From Bariatricus massiliensis (lineage in GTDB: Bacteria; Bacillota; Clostridia; Lachnospirales; Lachnospiraceae): a stretch of 64,000 nucleotides of DNA. Below, in pieces: positions 52,959 through 62,586 of this stretch. The stretch covers positions 1,698,571 through 1,762,570 of the forward strand of contig NZ_LT574838.1 of NCBI RefSeq assembly GCF_900086725.1, written 5' to 3'. Made by a program: the position numbers and the translations under genes. Below the pieces are notes generated by a model. That model ran no database searches. It was not told the DNA's origin and saw only the letters and a list, made by a program, of their open reading frames with translations. Numbering within the stretch: position 1 is the first letter of the stretch; each line of letters begins with the position of its first letter.

Positions 52959-55313
52959 CTATAGAATATTTCTATTTCTCGCTTCATTAATTGCTGCCGT
53001 CTGGCTCCTCACGCCCAATTTCCGGTAATTCTCACTAATATGATATTTCACATTGGCTATGGTAAGGCCCAGTTTACCGGCTATCTGCCGGACGGAGAAG
53101 CCTTCTGCCTGCAGCCGGAGTATATTCAGCGCATTTTCAGGCAGTTTAATCTCCCCAAAGCTTCCCGCATCAAGATATCTTGGGTAATATTCCGACATTT
53201 GTCTGCATTCTGCCCTGACCTGTTCTTCAAATCCTGCATCCTGAAATACAAACTTTTTTTCTTTTAACATTTTGTCAGTCACCGTCCCTTCACGGGAAAG
53301 CAGCCGCACAAAATGATAACTTTCAGCCTCACTGATACATTGCTGCATTATTTCAACCCATCTTTTCTGGTGAAGGCAGTAAAGGGCGGTACTCAGAAGC
53401 AGGCGGGCTTCCATCCGGATATAGGTGCGCTGCATTTTTTCAGCATAATGAATAAGCTGCTCTGCCAAAGTACATGCCCGCTCATATTTCCCCTGCTGGA
53501 GGTAGACCCTCACCTTGGTCAGATAGCGGAACCGCTCCATGGTGGCAAACTCGGCCAGCTCATCCGGAGCTTCCTTCATCCATGCTTCCGCCTGCGCATA
53601 ATCGTTCAGATAAAGGGATATCCGGCAGCGGAAAGCATCCAGATTCTTCATTAACTTTGGCGCCTCTTTTTCAGCCCGTCCGGCAAATGCCTCCAGCTGC
53701 TCCATCGCGTATTGCTCATTCCCATCCAAGATGGACAGCCATGATAAAATTCCCGCCGCCACAAAGCCTTGTTCTATTTTGCCTCCGCTCTCTATCGCCA
53801 GCTTTCCCTTCTGGGCCAGACTCATGACTTCATAACTGTCCTGACCTTTTTCCAGAAAACTCTCCGCCAGAGCCAGTGGGACCAGACCTTTTCCATATTT
53901 CCCGAGGACAAACTCCACAGGTTTTCCAATGGACACCGCCAGCTCTCTATCATGCCGGCTCCATTCACAGAAATCCTTTCCCCCGTTCATCATCGAGGGA
54001 AGATTACTGGTCACGGAAAATTCCGGCAGACAGTTCCCACGTTCCCGGAGCAGCGTCCCGGTATGTTTTAATATCTCCGCCAGATTCACGCTTCCCCTGT
54101 GGGGCAGTCCAATATCTAAATACAGCAGGCGGCTTTTGGCCTCCCTCCGTTCGCTGCCTGTGTGGGTTTTGGCGTAAATCTCCAGTTCATGGTACCAGCG
54201 TTCACTCTCCTCTTCATTCATCAGTATCGACTGCAGCATACTCATCCCGGCTATCAATATAGGATTTTCTAATACTACTTCTTCCGGCAGATTCAGATAA
54301 TAATTTTTCAGCTCATAGTAATGACCGGTAGCCGGATTTTTTCGCACATTGGATACCAGTATGCGGGAAATACTCTCCGTATCCCCATACCGCTCATACA
54401 TAGACAAGGCCTCCGGAATCTGGTCATGCAGCTCATAATACAGTCCTGCATGGTGATATAATTGCCGGATTTTCTCCCTGCAGTATTTTCTCTGCAGCCG
54501 GCGGCGCATAGATAACAGCATCTGCCACCTGTACTGCCAGACCCCGTCCCTGCCGCTGACAGCGAAAAAGTTCCCAAGCTCCACCGCCCGGGCCAGCAAG
54601 GTGTCTACACGGCTGCTGCCGGTTATCATCTCTGCCAGCTCTTTTGTAAACTGCTCCACAATGGAAGTTTCCATCATAAATTCTTCCAGCTCCAAGTCCC
54701 ACTGGTCATACACATGGCTTTCCAAATAATTTAAGAGATCCTCGCTGGTCTCCTCCGTATCCCCGCCGTGGAGTACCAGAAGCCGGATTGCAATAGGAAC
54801 TCCCTGAGTGCATTTCCACATCTTCTCTTTTTCCGCACTTGACAGGACGCCCAGTTTTTCTTCCAGATAGGCGTCCTGCTGCTCTTTGGTAAAATAAAAG
54901 TCTTCCTCCCCAATGGTCAGAAACGAATACCGGATATATGTATCCATAAGCCATCCGGGTACCGGGGCTCTGGATATTAGAATCAACCAAACATTTCTTT
55001 GCTCCAGAAGAGCTCCGGACTGTTCGGTAAAACACCTGCGCTCCTCCTGATTTACTATCTCCTGAATATCATCCACTACAACGATATGGGGCTTTTCATC
55101 CTCTGGAATATAGATGTAATTTTCCTCGCAGACCAGCTCCACAGCCTTATGATAAAGATATTTTCTATGTATAAAAAACTGTTGGATCAGTGACGTCTTA
55201 CCAATCCCTGTCACACCGTATAGATAAACCGGCGTCTTTGTCTTTTTTGCATTCCTCAGCTTATTTTCTGCATTTTCCGGGAACCTGTAATTTTCATCCT
55301 GCTGACTAATCAT
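52959..55313 (-). CDS. Large LuxR-family regulator with N-terminal ATPase (MalT/LAL type)
   Basis: 784 residues. A P-loop NTPase comes first (YLYGVTGIGKTSLIQQFF, IVVVDDIQEIVNQEERR), then about 450 residues of helical TPR-like repeats. The C-terminal LuxR helix-turn-helix is LPENALNILRLQAEGFSVRQ, IAGKLGLTIANVKYHI. Such proteins are ATP-dependent activators. The start may be ATG 55313, ATG 55316 or GTG 55319; GGGGGG upstream favours 55313. It probably controls the patatin and WQG genes downstream. Confidence 0.88.
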   Translation of the reverse strand: MISQQDENYRFPENAENKLRNAKKTKTPVYLYGVTGIGKTSLIQQFFIHRKYLYHKAVELVCEENYIYIPEDEKPHIVVVDDIQEIVNQEERRCFTEQSGALLEQRNVWLILISRAPVPGWLMDTYIRYSFLTIGEEDFYFTKEQQDAYLEEKLGVLSSAEKEKMWKCTQGVPIAIRLLVLHGGDTEETSEDLLNYLESHVYDQWDLELEEFMMETSIVEQFTKELAEMITGSSRVDTLLARAVELGNFFAVSGRDGVWQYRWQMLLSMRRRLQRKYCREKIRQLYHHAGLYYELHDQIPEALSMYERYGDTESISRILVSNVRKNPATGHYYELKNYYLNLPEEVVLENPILIAGMSMLQSILMNEEESERWYHELEIYAKTHTGSERREAKSRLLYLDIGLPHRGSVNLAEILKHTGTLLRERGNCLPEFSVTSNLPSMMNGGKDFCEWSRHDRELAVSIGKPVEFVLGKYGKGLVPLALAESFLEKGQDSYEVMSLAQKGKLAIESGGKIEQGFVAAGILSWLSILDGNEQYAMEQLEAFAGRAEKEAPKLMKNLDAFRCRISLYLNDYAQAEAWMKEAPDELAEFATMERFRYLTKVRVYLQQGKYERACTLAEQLIHYAEKMQRTYIRMEARLLLSTALYCLHQKRWVEIMQQCISEAESYHFVRLLSREGTVTDKMLKEKKFVFQDAGFEEQVRAECRQMSEYYPRYLDAGSFGEIKLPENALNILRLQAEGFSVRQIAGKLGLTIANVKYHISENYRKLGVRSQTAAINEARNRNIL

Positions 55314-55423
55314 CATCACCCCCCATTTTTCATTTTGATTTTATCATTTACAACTTCAAAAGTGAACTAGCCAAAAGTATAGTATATTTGGTTTTTTAAA
55401 CTAATTTTCAAGAACACAAAAAA

Positions 55424-55447
55424 CCGACTGGCTGTTAGGCCAATCGG
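55424..55447 (-). terminator. Terminator of the CatA-like operon
   Basis: CCGACTGGC (55424-55432) with GCCAATCGG (55439-55447), one mismatch. TTTTTTGTGT follows on the minus strand. Confidence 0.75.
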
Positions 55448-55481
55448 CTGATTATAAACATTTTTATGAAAACTACTTATT

Positions 55482-56219
55482 TCATTTATTTTGGTTTTTG
55501 ATAATCCAAATGAGCCAATTTGTAAATTCGACGGCTAAATGTTTTTGGTGGGCATTGACTATCATCTTAGGACACAACACTGGAAATTCAACTGCCAGCC
55601 TGCACTCTATTCCGATCGGCGTATTTCGAAATTGATGTCTTACGCCGCCCATGATTGTTCCATCTTCTAATTTTGCAACTCCTGCTGATTGATGTGTAAA
55701 TTTAGGGTTTCGAGGTGTTGTAAGTCCATTTTCATCACCAAATGTTATAAAGAATTGTACTGGTACGGGGGCATTTCCGGTTGTTTCAATAACCTCCAAA
55801 GTCCCGTTTTTATCAGGAGTTAATACATAATGCTCCGGATAGACTGATAAATTCACTTTCCGGTTTTCCATTGTAGCGTCCACCATCAACGAATCTAACA
55901 TTTGACTAAATTTCTCAACAGTTATTCCCTTTGCCACTATCGTTGTTCTGGCTGCCCGCCGTCTTTTTCCAGATAGTATACTTGCGATTTTCATCACATA
56001 TCTACTTAAAAATAGTTTCTTTCTCAGAATTGTCCGAATCTCATCATCTGAAAGTTGAGCTTTCTGTTCCGTTAATTTACGGCTCATCTCTGTTAACGCT
56101 GCGTTCTTGGGGATTTTTATATGCAAATCTTTATACGCTTTTATTACTCTTTTCTTTTTCCAAATATACATATCCCGCTGTGTAAATTGCTTCCCATTGA
56201 TTAAGACTTTTGTAATCAT
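55482..56219 (-). CDS. Hypothetical protein paired with a CatA-like acetyltransferase
   Basis: 245 residues. The second half shows a helix-strand pattern and FITFGDENGLTTPRNPKFTH with a later His (LAVEFPVLCPKMIVNAHQKH), loosely like the condensation/CAT superfamily, but no HHxxxDG is visible. It may be a degenerate or distant partner of the preceding gene. It overlaps it by 4 bp (ATGA), with GGAG upstream. Function not recognised. Confidence 0.6.
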   Translation of the reverse strand: MITKVLINGKQFTQRDMYIWKKKRVIKAYKDLHIKIPKNAALTEMSRKLTEQKAQLSDDEIRTILRKKLFLSRYVMKIASILSGKRRRAARTTIVAKGITVEKFSQMLDSLMVDATMENRKVNLSVYPEHYVLTPDKNGTLEVIETTGNAPVPVQFFITFGDENGLTTPRNPKFTHQSAGVAKLEDGTIMGGVRHQFRNTPIGIECRLAVEFPVLCPKMIVNAHQKHLAVEFTNWLIWIIKNQNK

Positions 56220-56836
56220 AAACTATTAATCTCCTTTTGTAAATTTGCCAAAAATCTACCCGCATGAGCGCCGTCCATCTGCGTATGATGAAATTGAAAA
56301 GAAAGTGCTAGATAGTACTTAAACCATTTCTTTTTGTATCTGCCCCAAATGATAAACGGGTTGTTGAAAATACCACTGTTCATACCCACAGCACCATCAA
56401 TTTCCGTGTCTATAATTGCTGATGTGCCTATTACCATACTTTCATTTGATAAGTCTCTATCCTCACAGTTTTCCGCCACCTGAGAAGTATATTTTAAATA
56501 CTGCTTATTATATACATCCAAATCTTCCACATATAAAATATCACAAGAGCTTACTTCCCCATTCTTATTCTTCACAATGGTATTGACTGCAATAGAGTCA
56601 TACTGTATAAGTTTATCGCCAACAGGTAGTATGTAAAACTCTTTTACACTTACAGCCGCTTTGCCGATGCAATAATCCAGAAGCATATTGAACTTCATAT
56701 GCTTTCTCTTACTGATTTTAATCAGATTTGTTACGTCTAAAGTCTTGAAAAAAGTTACCATTGGATTGGGGGCCTTCATCCAAAGCTCATATGCCTGAGT
56801 TCTTGTTGTTTCTTTCGGTTGAATTTCTCTTGCCAT
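56216..56836 (-). CDS. CatA-like O-acetyltransferase (chloramphenicol acetyltransferase family)
   Basis: 206 residues, near the usual 215-220. The catalytic SFQFHHTQMDGAHAGRFL (His of HHxxxDG) is intact, and HMKFNMLLDYCIGKAA and NPFIIWGRY match the fold. Whether it acetylates chloramphenicol or another acceptor cannot be read from the sequence. Good GGAGG site. Probably co-transcribed with the downstream hypothetical gene. Confidence 0.85.
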   Translation of the reverse strand: MAREIQPKETTRTQAYELWMKAPNPMVTFFKTLDVTNLIKISKRKHMKFNMLLDYCIGKAAVSVKEFYILPVGDKLIQYDSIAVNTIVKNKNGEVSSCDILYVEDLDVYNKQYLKYTSQVAENCEDRDLSNESMVIGTSAIIDTEIDGAVGMNSGIFNNPFIIWGRYKKKWFKYYLALSFQFHHTQMDGAHAGRFLANLQKEINSL

Positions 56837-56866
56837 TAGTATCCTCCTTCAAACCCACATCCCACT

Positions 56867-57760
56867 CTACTCGGTACGCACAAATGGTTCTTTTACTTCA
56901 CTGCTCACTAAATCCATATATGCCTGTGGCTTGCGATAAGCATTTCCCCAGGTTTCAGATTTCCTATAATCTCTTATTTCATCCAAATCAAACTCAGCGA
57001 TTAAAATTTGTTCCAAAACATCGGCTGCTTCGATGATTGTATTATCAAGATATTTACCCTCTTTATCAAATACAATCGGCGAAAAAGCGCAGGACTGCCC
57101 CCAATTTTCCGCAGGATAATTTGCCATGGCAATGCCCACCATATTTTCAAAAGCTCTCGAACTGAGTTGATTTTTTCTGGCTGGATTTATGTCGCAGGCA
57201 TTGGGGACGAGAATAATCTCCGCACCTTTCAGCATAAGTATCCTCGCGCTTTCTGGGAATTCTCTATCATAGCAAATCATTGTGCCAATCTGCACACCGT
57301 CAAATTCACATACTTTGAATTCATCTCCATTTTGAAGTAATTTTTCCAATGAAAAATCACAAGTATGCACCTTGGCATACTCTAAAATGACTTCGCCATC
57401 TCTGTCAATGATAATGGCTGTATTCTGCGGCTTGGATGTAGTTTTTGACAGATATGTGGCGCAGATACCGATATGAAGTTCCCTTGCAATCTTTTTCAGC
57501 TCCAGAACATATTCACTGTCAATTTCTACGGCATCTTCTAACCATATTGCACGCTCTTTATCAAAACCAGTACACAGTGGATTGTCAAAAGCACCATCAA
57601 ACGGCGGTGCATATCCATTCGACCACATTTCTGGAAATAAAACAAGGTCCGCTCCCATACGCGAGGCTTCTAAAACATACTGGACCGCCAACTGCAAATT
57701 AGCATGTTTGTCATTGGGCACTGCTTTTTGCTGTACCATCGCAATCTTTAATTTATCCAT
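56867..57760 (-). CDS. Carbon-nitrogen hydrolase (nitrilase superfamily)
   Basis: 297 residues. The triad is visible: Glu in LVLFPEMWSNGYAPP, Lys in VILEYAKVHTCDFSLE and Cys in IGTMICYDREFPESARIL. The subgroup resembles amidases and N-carbamoylputrescine-type hydrolases but cannot be fixed. ATG follows GGAGGG. It is 30 bp from the CatA-like start on the same strand. Confidence 0.92.
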   Translation of the reverse strand: MDKLKIAMVQQKAVPNDKHANLQLAVQYVLEASRMGADLVLFPEMWSNGYAPPFDGAFDNPLCTGFDKERAIWLEDAVEIDSEYVLELKKIARELHIGICATYLSKTTSKPQNTAIIIDRDGEVILEYAKVHTCDFSLEKLLQNGDEFKVCEFDGVQIGTMICYDREFPESARILMLKGAEIILVPNACDINPARKNQLSSRAFENMVGIAMANYPAENWGQSCAFSPIVFDKEGKYLDNTIIEAADVLEQILIAEFDLDEIRDYRKSETWGNAYRKPQAYMDLVSSEVKEPFVRTE

Positions 57761-57784
57761 ACTCCCTCCACAGTCGAATAATAA

Positions 57785-58204
57785 TCATACTCTCCATATC
57801 ATTTGGTATTCTATGTGGCCCGTTTCTTCTTCCACGTTCTTTTGGGATATTTGAAAACCATGCTTTTCATAAAATTCAACTGCATTTTTATTTTGTTCAT
57901 ATACATTCAAAATCAGTTCTGGCTTGAAAGTCTTCAAAAAGCTGATCAGCTTTCCACCAATACCCTTTGACTGAAACTCCTCTTTTATAAAAATACCTGC
58001 AATATAATTTCCTTTTAACCCTACAAACCCTTTGATTACACTGTCTTCAAACACATATATTTCAGAGGAGGATATGGCAGTCCGTACCTCTTCGAAGTGG
58101 TTGTTCCAATACTCTTCTGATATAAAATTGTGTGCACTCACATTGGCACTCAGCCAAATATCCATAATAATCTTGAGGTCATTTTTGGTCGCTTTTCTTA
58201 TCAT
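57785..58204 (-). CDS. GNAT family N-acetyltransferase (YjaB-like)
   Basis: 139 residues covering the full GNAT fold: N-terminus RKATKNDLKIIMDIWLSANV, acetyl-CoA loop EFQSKGIGGKLISFLK, C-terminal NAVEFYEKHGFQI. The HNFIS segment and overall length resemble YjaB-type enzymes. Substrate unknown. Confidence 0.88.
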   Translation of the reverse strand: MIRKATKNDLKIIMDIWLSANVSAHNFISEEYWNNHFEEVRTAISSSEIYVFEDSVIKGFVGLKGNYIAGIFIKEEFQSKGIGGKLISFLKTFKPELILNVYEQNKNAVEFYEKHGFQISQKNVEEETGHIEYQMIWRV

Positions 58205-58273
58205 TTTATTTCCCTACTTTAATCTGAATGTGTCGGAATCTTTCTAAACAAATCCTGCCTGACTGCAGGCTGA

Positions 58274-58942
58274 CTATAATAGATATCCTATAGCTATAAA
58301 AATATAACTATATACAAAATTTTTATCAAGTTCTAAATACATAATACCGTTCAAAATTGAAAAAATCATGCATGAAATCCCATTCCATACCTCAATGCCA
58401 ACTCCTCTTGACACAAAATGGAATATGCCCCATGTAACCGCTAATACAATTCCGCCAAATGGAAAGGCGCTTTCTTTTTTCATTCGTACATCAAATGCCC
58501 TTTGTCCAAATATGATAATCAATAAGACAATTCCCACTTCTACGACATAGTACATATATTGTGCGATAAATTGAAAAATGCTCTTACCCTGTAACTCCCC
58601 GACAACCTTAAGCGTATGCCAGTCTATAAATGTCATTACTTTACAAGCAGCGAGACATCCTACAGTCACAAACCAATTTTTGGCTGAAATACTTGTCCTC
58701 TCTTTTTTGGAAGGAAAGTCATAATGTTCGCGGCTATAAAATACTATAAAACTAAGATACACTATCCATATAGACACCATGATTAGATGATGAATGCTTC
58801 TTTGATCAGCAGTATAATTCCATATATCCATATGTAGAATCAACATCTCAATTACAAATATAGAAAAGTATTCTAAGAAAAAGGCAAGGAACAAAAACAA
58901 ACTGAGCCATAAATATTTCTTCCATTTTACATTATCATCCAT
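58274..58942 (-). CDS. Hypothetical membrane protein
   Basis: 222 residues, seven or so hydrophobic segments. WGIFHFVSRG near the C-terminus faintly recalls CPBP-type membrane proteases, but their EExxxR motif is not visible. ATG follows AGGAGACAATAATA. Not recognised. Confidence 0.6.
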   Translation of the reverse strand: MDDNVKWKKYLWLSLFLFLAFFLEYFSIFVIEMLILHMDIWNYTADQRSIHHLIMVSIWIVYLSFIVFYSREHYDFPSKKERTSISAKNWFVTVGCLAACKVMTFIDWHTLKVVGELQGKSIFQFIAQYMYYVVEVGIVLLIIIFGQRAFDVRMKKESAFPFGGIVLAVTWGIFHFVSRGVGIEVWNGISCMIFSILNGIMYLELDKNFVYSYIFIAIGYLL

Positions 58943-58997
58943 TATTATTGTCTCCTGTGAACTTTCATTTCATATTTGCTCAGTGGCAGGCTGGAAT

Positions 58998-59102
58998 TTA
59001 TCTATTCATCAGCTCTAAAGTTTTCTCAAACGAAATACACTCTGCGTATCTTCCATTCCACATGAACTCATTATAATATCTACAAGAATTTTCGGCTGTC
59101 AT
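58998..59102 (-). CDS. Possible small ORF or gene remnant
   Basis: 34 codons reading MTAENSCRYYNEFMWNGRYA and so on to MNR, a protein-like composition, but with no ribosome binding site. It may be the fragment of a decayed gene. Listed because the 282-bp gap holds nothing else apart from the hairpin at its left end. Confidence 0.25.
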   Translation of the reverse strand: MTAENSCRYYNEFMWNGRYAECISFEKTLELMNR

Positions 59103-59198
59103 TATGCATTATCAATCGTACTGTTTGTATTTGCAGGAGCAATCCCGTATCTTTAAAAGCACTGTTTGCCCTTTTTCTACCATAATATATTAAAATTA

Positions 59199-59226
59199 AA
59201 ACCGACGGCAGCTAAACGAATCGGCT
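59199..59226 (-). terminator. Terminator-like element similar to the one at 55424
   Basis: AACCGAC...ATCGGCT arrangement like 55422-55449, with TTTTAATTTTAAT following on the minus strand. The stem itself is weak (about 4-5 bp). Confidence 0.35.
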
Positions 59227-59803
59227 AATAAATAGATTTTCCGAACTCATAAGCCTTTTTTAAATGCTCTGTTTTGTCTATCTGTGGCTTACCGTTTGTA
59301 TCTCCGCAACCACCAGCCAATACCATTCCTTTATCCCTGAAACCAATATAGTTTATAATTGTAAACTTATAGTAAGATACCGCCTGTTCGTATGTCCAAA
59401 AGTAATTATCAGCCGATGTCATTAGTAACGCTGCATCCTTTATTGGGTATTTCTCATATCGCCCATACAGTGGATTGTCATCTTTTTCCGCAATACAATA
59501 AAAACGTTCAATAAATGCTTTCAACTTTGAAGATATCGTCCAAAAAAGAAGCGGAGAAGCAAATGCAATACAGTCAGCTGACGTAATTTTAGGTATCAAA
59601 TCGTTAAATGCATCTTTTTGTACACATGGTTTGCCATAGCGACAGGCATTACATCCAATACACCCTTTAACTTCCACCTTGTTCAAAGATACCTTTTCCA
59701 CTTCAAGACCAGCCTCAACAGCCCCTTTAATAAATGCATCCGCTAATTGATTTGTATTTCCATTTGGTCTTCCACCACCAATAACTACTAATATTTTTTT
59801 CAT
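59225..59803 (-). CDS. Flavodoxin-fold NAD(P)H-dependent oxidoreductase
   Basis: 192 residues. ILVVIGGGRPNGNTNQLADA is the FMN phosphate loop, CIGCNACRYGKPCVQKD a Cys-rich segment typical of this clostridial group, and CIAFASPLLFWTISSKLKAF the flavin ring site. Likely an FMN-dependent reductase of quinones or iron-sulphur type. ATG 59803 follows GGAGAGAGACT; an upstream in-frame start overlapping the neighbouring gene is rejected. Confidence 0.9.
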   Translation of the reverse strand: MKKILVVIGGGRPNGNTNQLADAFIKGAVEAGLEVEKVSLNKVEVKGCIGCNACRYGKPCVQKDAFNDLIPKITSADCIAFASPLLFWTISSKLKAFIERFYCIAEKDDNPLYGRYEKYPIKDAALLMTSADNYFWTYEQAVSYYKFTIINYIGFRDKGMVLAGGCGDTNGKPQIDKTEHLKKAYEFGKSIY

Positions 59804-59865
59804 AGTCTCTCTCCATAAATTACAAATTGGTGTTTCAATTGTACCACACACCAACAAGACAAAAT

Positions 59866-60534
59866 TTATTTTATTCCCCAAATGCCAACTTGCATATTAG
59901 AAACCCACAATATTTCTGCTGCCCTAAAACCACAATTATGAAACAATTCCAAATGTTCGGTTATAGTAATAGGAAAATAATCTCGATTATAGCGATTTAT
60001 ATGGTTATTGCTTTCTAAAGAAGTTTTTCCCTGTTTCATTTGGTATTCTTTCCATTTGTTTAAATATATCTTTTTCCCAAAATCGCTAAATGGAGCAAAA
60101 TTTTCAAAACTTATAAATATACCATTTTCTTTTAATGACTGGTAACAGCTCTGAACAGCTTTCTTACGTTCTTCTTTCTGAAGATAGTGATTTACTTGTA
60201 TTGCAGTTATGACATCATATTCATTAGAATATGATATTTCTTGGATATCACATAAGATAAAATCTGTATTTGAATAGGGAAATCTTTCTTTTGCAACTGC
60301 AAGCATTTTAGATGAACAATCACAAAAAGTAAATTTCTCGACTTCCATATTTTTAAAAACTACTTCGGCCATTTTACCAGTCCCACAGCCTACATCAAGC
60401 CATTTTAACGTATTGTGATTGCAGGCCTTAACTAATTCGATTACTTGCTGATAAAGTTCATCATAGTATGGAAGTGTCCGTCTGATTTGCATATCATATT
60501 CTTTTGAATCAAATGCAGAAATATTATCGCTCAA
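59866..60534 (-). CDS. Class I SAM-dependent methyltransferase
   Basis: 222 residues. Motif I LKWLDVGCGTGKMAEVV, the acidic motif II (FCDCSSKML) and DFILCDIQEISY. The substrate is unknown; similar genes methylate small molecules. The start is TTG (60534) behind AAGGTG. It lies 62 bp from the flavodoxin start. Confidence 0.9.
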   Translation of the reverse strand: MSDNISAFDSKEYDMQIRRTLPYYDELYQQVIELVKACNHNTLKWLDVGCGTGKMAEVVFKNMEVEKFTFCDCSSKMLAVAKERFPYSNTDFILCDIQEISYSNEYDVITAIQVNHYLQKEERKKAVQSCYQSLKENGIFISFENFAPFSDFGKKIYLNKWKEYQMKQGKTSLESNNHINRYNRDYFPITITEHLELFHNCGFRAAEILWVSNMQVGIWGIK

Positions 60535-60562
60535 TCACAGCACCTTCTTTACAAATACAAAT

Positions 60563-60880
60563 TTAGTTATTGCTTTTCCTTGCCTTATACCAAATATAAA
60601 TACAACTGCCTAAAGCTATCATATACAACACAATAAGCACAAAAAATGTTATGCCTACAGGGTTCATTATTTTATATACAGGATAAAACGACGCAATAAT
60701 AAATATTGGAATCACAATCCCATAGATTGCTTTTCTCCGTGTAGATAAATATACATGTGAACCAAGTAATATTATCATCAACAAAAATGATAGTAGTTCT
60801 GTAATGTTGAATCCACCAGTAAATAATCTTATAACATATATAAACACCATCGCAATTGCAAAACATATTAAAATTGTCAT
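60563..60880 (-). CDS. Small hypothetical membrane protein
   Basis: 105 residues with four hydrophobic segments and a basic tail. Strong AAAGGAG site. Not recognised. Confidence 0.6.
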   Translation of the reverse strand: MTILICFAIAMVFIYVIRLFTGGFNITELLSFLLMIILLGSHVYLSTRRKAIYGIVIPIFIIASFYPVYKIMNPVGITFFVLIVLYMIALGSCIYIWYKARKSNN

Positions 60881-60937
60881 AAGCTATCTCCTTTCTTCTT
60901 CAACAAATTCTAATCTTTTATTTTGGCAAACTAGAAT

Positions 60938-61375
60938 TTAACGTTCCCTCATATATTGTTTTATTTCATCGGAAGTTAATTTTCGAACTTCTGTATATGG
61001 ATATTCTTTATACTCTCCAACAGTAAACACAGGTGCCATTTGTTTGCATTTCTTGTCTTTGTTCTTTTTCAAAAATAGATGCAACTCATCTTCCCCCTCG
61101 AATATTTTGTAAGATAGTCTGCCGTTACTGTTCTCTATCTCATAAATCCCACATGATTTTTTTGTTGTATAGTCGGCTGTGCGCAAATAAAGTTTTGCAA
61201 TTTCCATTGACTTAAAAGGGAAATTCCATCTCTGCAATCCTCTGTTTGGATCATGTTCAATGCAAATGCAGCGCCCACAAGTTCCACAAATGTATTGAGT
61301 GTGGTTTTCTAAGCAATCTAAAGGATTTAGTAATGGCGTAATTCTATTTTCATCAGAGTAACATTCTTCACACAT
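60938..61375 (-). CDS. Hypothetical protein with zinc-ribbon-like Cys motifs
   Basis: 145 residues. The N-terminal MCEECYS and ICGTCGRCICIEHDPNRGLQ look like a zinc-binding site of the ribbon kind. The remainder (FKSMEIAKLYLRTADYTTKK, SCGIYEI) occurs as a small accessory protein in clostridia, function unknown. ATG 61375 with AAGGAG seven bases upstream is chosen over GTG 61384. Confidence 0.65.
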   Translation of the reverse strand: MCEECYSDENRITPLLNPLDCLENHTQYICGTCGRCICIEHDPNRGLQRWNFPFKSMEIAKLYLRTADYTTKKSCGIYEIENSNGRLSYKIFEGEDELHLFLKKNKDKKCKQMAPVFTVGEYKEYPYTEVRKLTSDEIKQYMRER

Positions 61376-61425
61376 TTTTTTCACTCCTTATCAAATTCAA
61401 ATTCTAAGTTATCTTTTTAATTATA

Positions 61426-61866
61426 TCAAGCCAACTTCATATATAAAAGCGGATACGGATTACCTTGTTCATCACACTCTGTTCTTTTATAAACTTCAAA
61501 TCCCATGTATTCATAGAAACCTTTAGCAAGAGGATTTTGCTCATTAACGGCTAGATCATTAACCGAATATTTATCTATTCCATATTTAAGAAGTTCTTTA
61601 CCAAATCCTTTTCCTCTTTCCTCGTGAGAAATAAAAAGCATTTCAAGATGTTGTTCTACTATCCCCATAAAACCAACTGGAACTTGATTGTCATTTTCAA
61701 CAATAATTAAATGTGGTATCTCATTGAGCGCTTGTGGTACATACTTCTTAATCTCTTCTATTTCACTAACTGATAGAAATAGATGCGTTGCCTTTACGGA
61801 ACTTTCCCACACTTTTAATAGCTGCTCTATCAGCATATTCCTATCAGTCACTTCGATAATTTTCAT
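61426..61866 (-). CDS. GNAT family N-acetyltransferase
   Basis: 146 residues. SVKATHLFLSVSEIEEIKKY at the N-terminus, acetyl-CoA loop EERGKGFGKELLKYGI, C-terminal NPLAKGFYEYMGFEVYKRTE. Substrate unknown. It is not closely similar to the GNAT at 57785. Confidence 0.9.
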   Translation of the reverse strand: MKIIEVTDRNMLIEQLLKVWESSVKATHLFLSVSEIEEIKKYVPQALNEIPHLIIVENDNQVPVGFMGIVEQHLEMLFISHEERGKGFGKELLKYGIDKYSVNDLAVNEQNPLAKGFYEYMGFEVYKRTECDEQGNPYPLLYMKLA

Positions 61867-61991
61867 TTTATTAACCTCATTAAATTCAAATTTATTGTCT
61901 GCAAAATAAAATATTATTAGCCTGTTCAGTTATATATATTTCATTTCCCACTACTTCAAGGTCATAACTCTCAATAATCTCTTTATAAAAT

Positions 61992-62016
61992 CAGCAAGCC
62001 CTTGTCCGGCCTGCTG
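61992..62016 (-). terminator. Terminator-like hairpin after the kinase-like gene
   Basis: CAGCAAGCC (61992-62000) with GGCCTGCTG (62008-62016), one mismatch. The minus strand continues ATTTTAT, a weak T tract. Confidence 0.5.
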
Positions 62017-62042
62017 ACAATCCTATTATACAGCATATGCCC

Positions 62043-62561
62043 CTAAATTTGCTCTATAATAAGTTTTGCATTTTCTACTATGGACTTTGTTCCATCCACT
62101 TGTATAATAGGACAGTTTAAAGATTGCAGCCATTCCTCAACAATGTCTTCAGCTCTGGATTGAACAAGATTAAAGAAGTTTTTTTCCTGCTCGTATAAAT
62201 CTCCATCTGGCAATATTCTATTACCAAATTTCTGAAAAGAACGGTTTTTTACGCGTTGTATCCGAGTATCTCTCGGAACATCAACCAAAACGGCATACTG
62301 TAAATAAGGATAAAGCCATTCTCCGTAATCGCCTTTCACGGAAGTAAGAACAAAATTTTCATATATTTTAATTTCATTGAAAAGGAGCTTTGCCGCTTCT
62401 TCGTGGGTACGCGGATAAGCATAAATATAAAGAGGGTCCGACATAGGAAAATACAGGCTTTCGCTATCAATAAAATGAAAATTTAATCTCTCTGCCAAAA
62501 CTTTTCCCAACGTACTCTTTCCAGTCCCGTTTAGGCCACATACAATTATTCCTGTTCCCAC
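62043..62561 (-). CDS. P-loop small-molecule kinase-like protein (AAA/AK-like)
   Basis: 172 residues. Walker A IIVCGLNGTGKSTLGKVLAE, FHFIDSESLYF, VLVDVPRDTRIQRVKNRSFQ. It resembles shikimate/adenylate kinase-type enzymes of unknown substrate. GTG 62561 with GAGGGGGG five bases upstream is chosen over TTG 62579, which lacks a site. Confidence 0.82.
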   Translation of the reverse strand: MGTGIIVCGLNGTGKSTLGKVLAERLNFHFIDSESLYFPMSDPLYIYAYPRTHEEAAKLLFNEIKIYENFVLTSVKGDYGEWLYPYLQYAVLVDVPRDTRIQRVKNRSFQKFGNRILPDGDLYEQEKNFFNLVQSRAEDIVEEWLQSLNCPIIQVDGTKSIVENAKLIIEQI

Positions 62562-62586
62562 AAATTCCCCCCTCTTCAAATAAATA

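Noticed and set aside
55424..59226. Integron attC array
   Set aside because: Only two loosely similar hairpins were found and no tyrosine integrase is present; the similarity is compatible with ordinary terminators.
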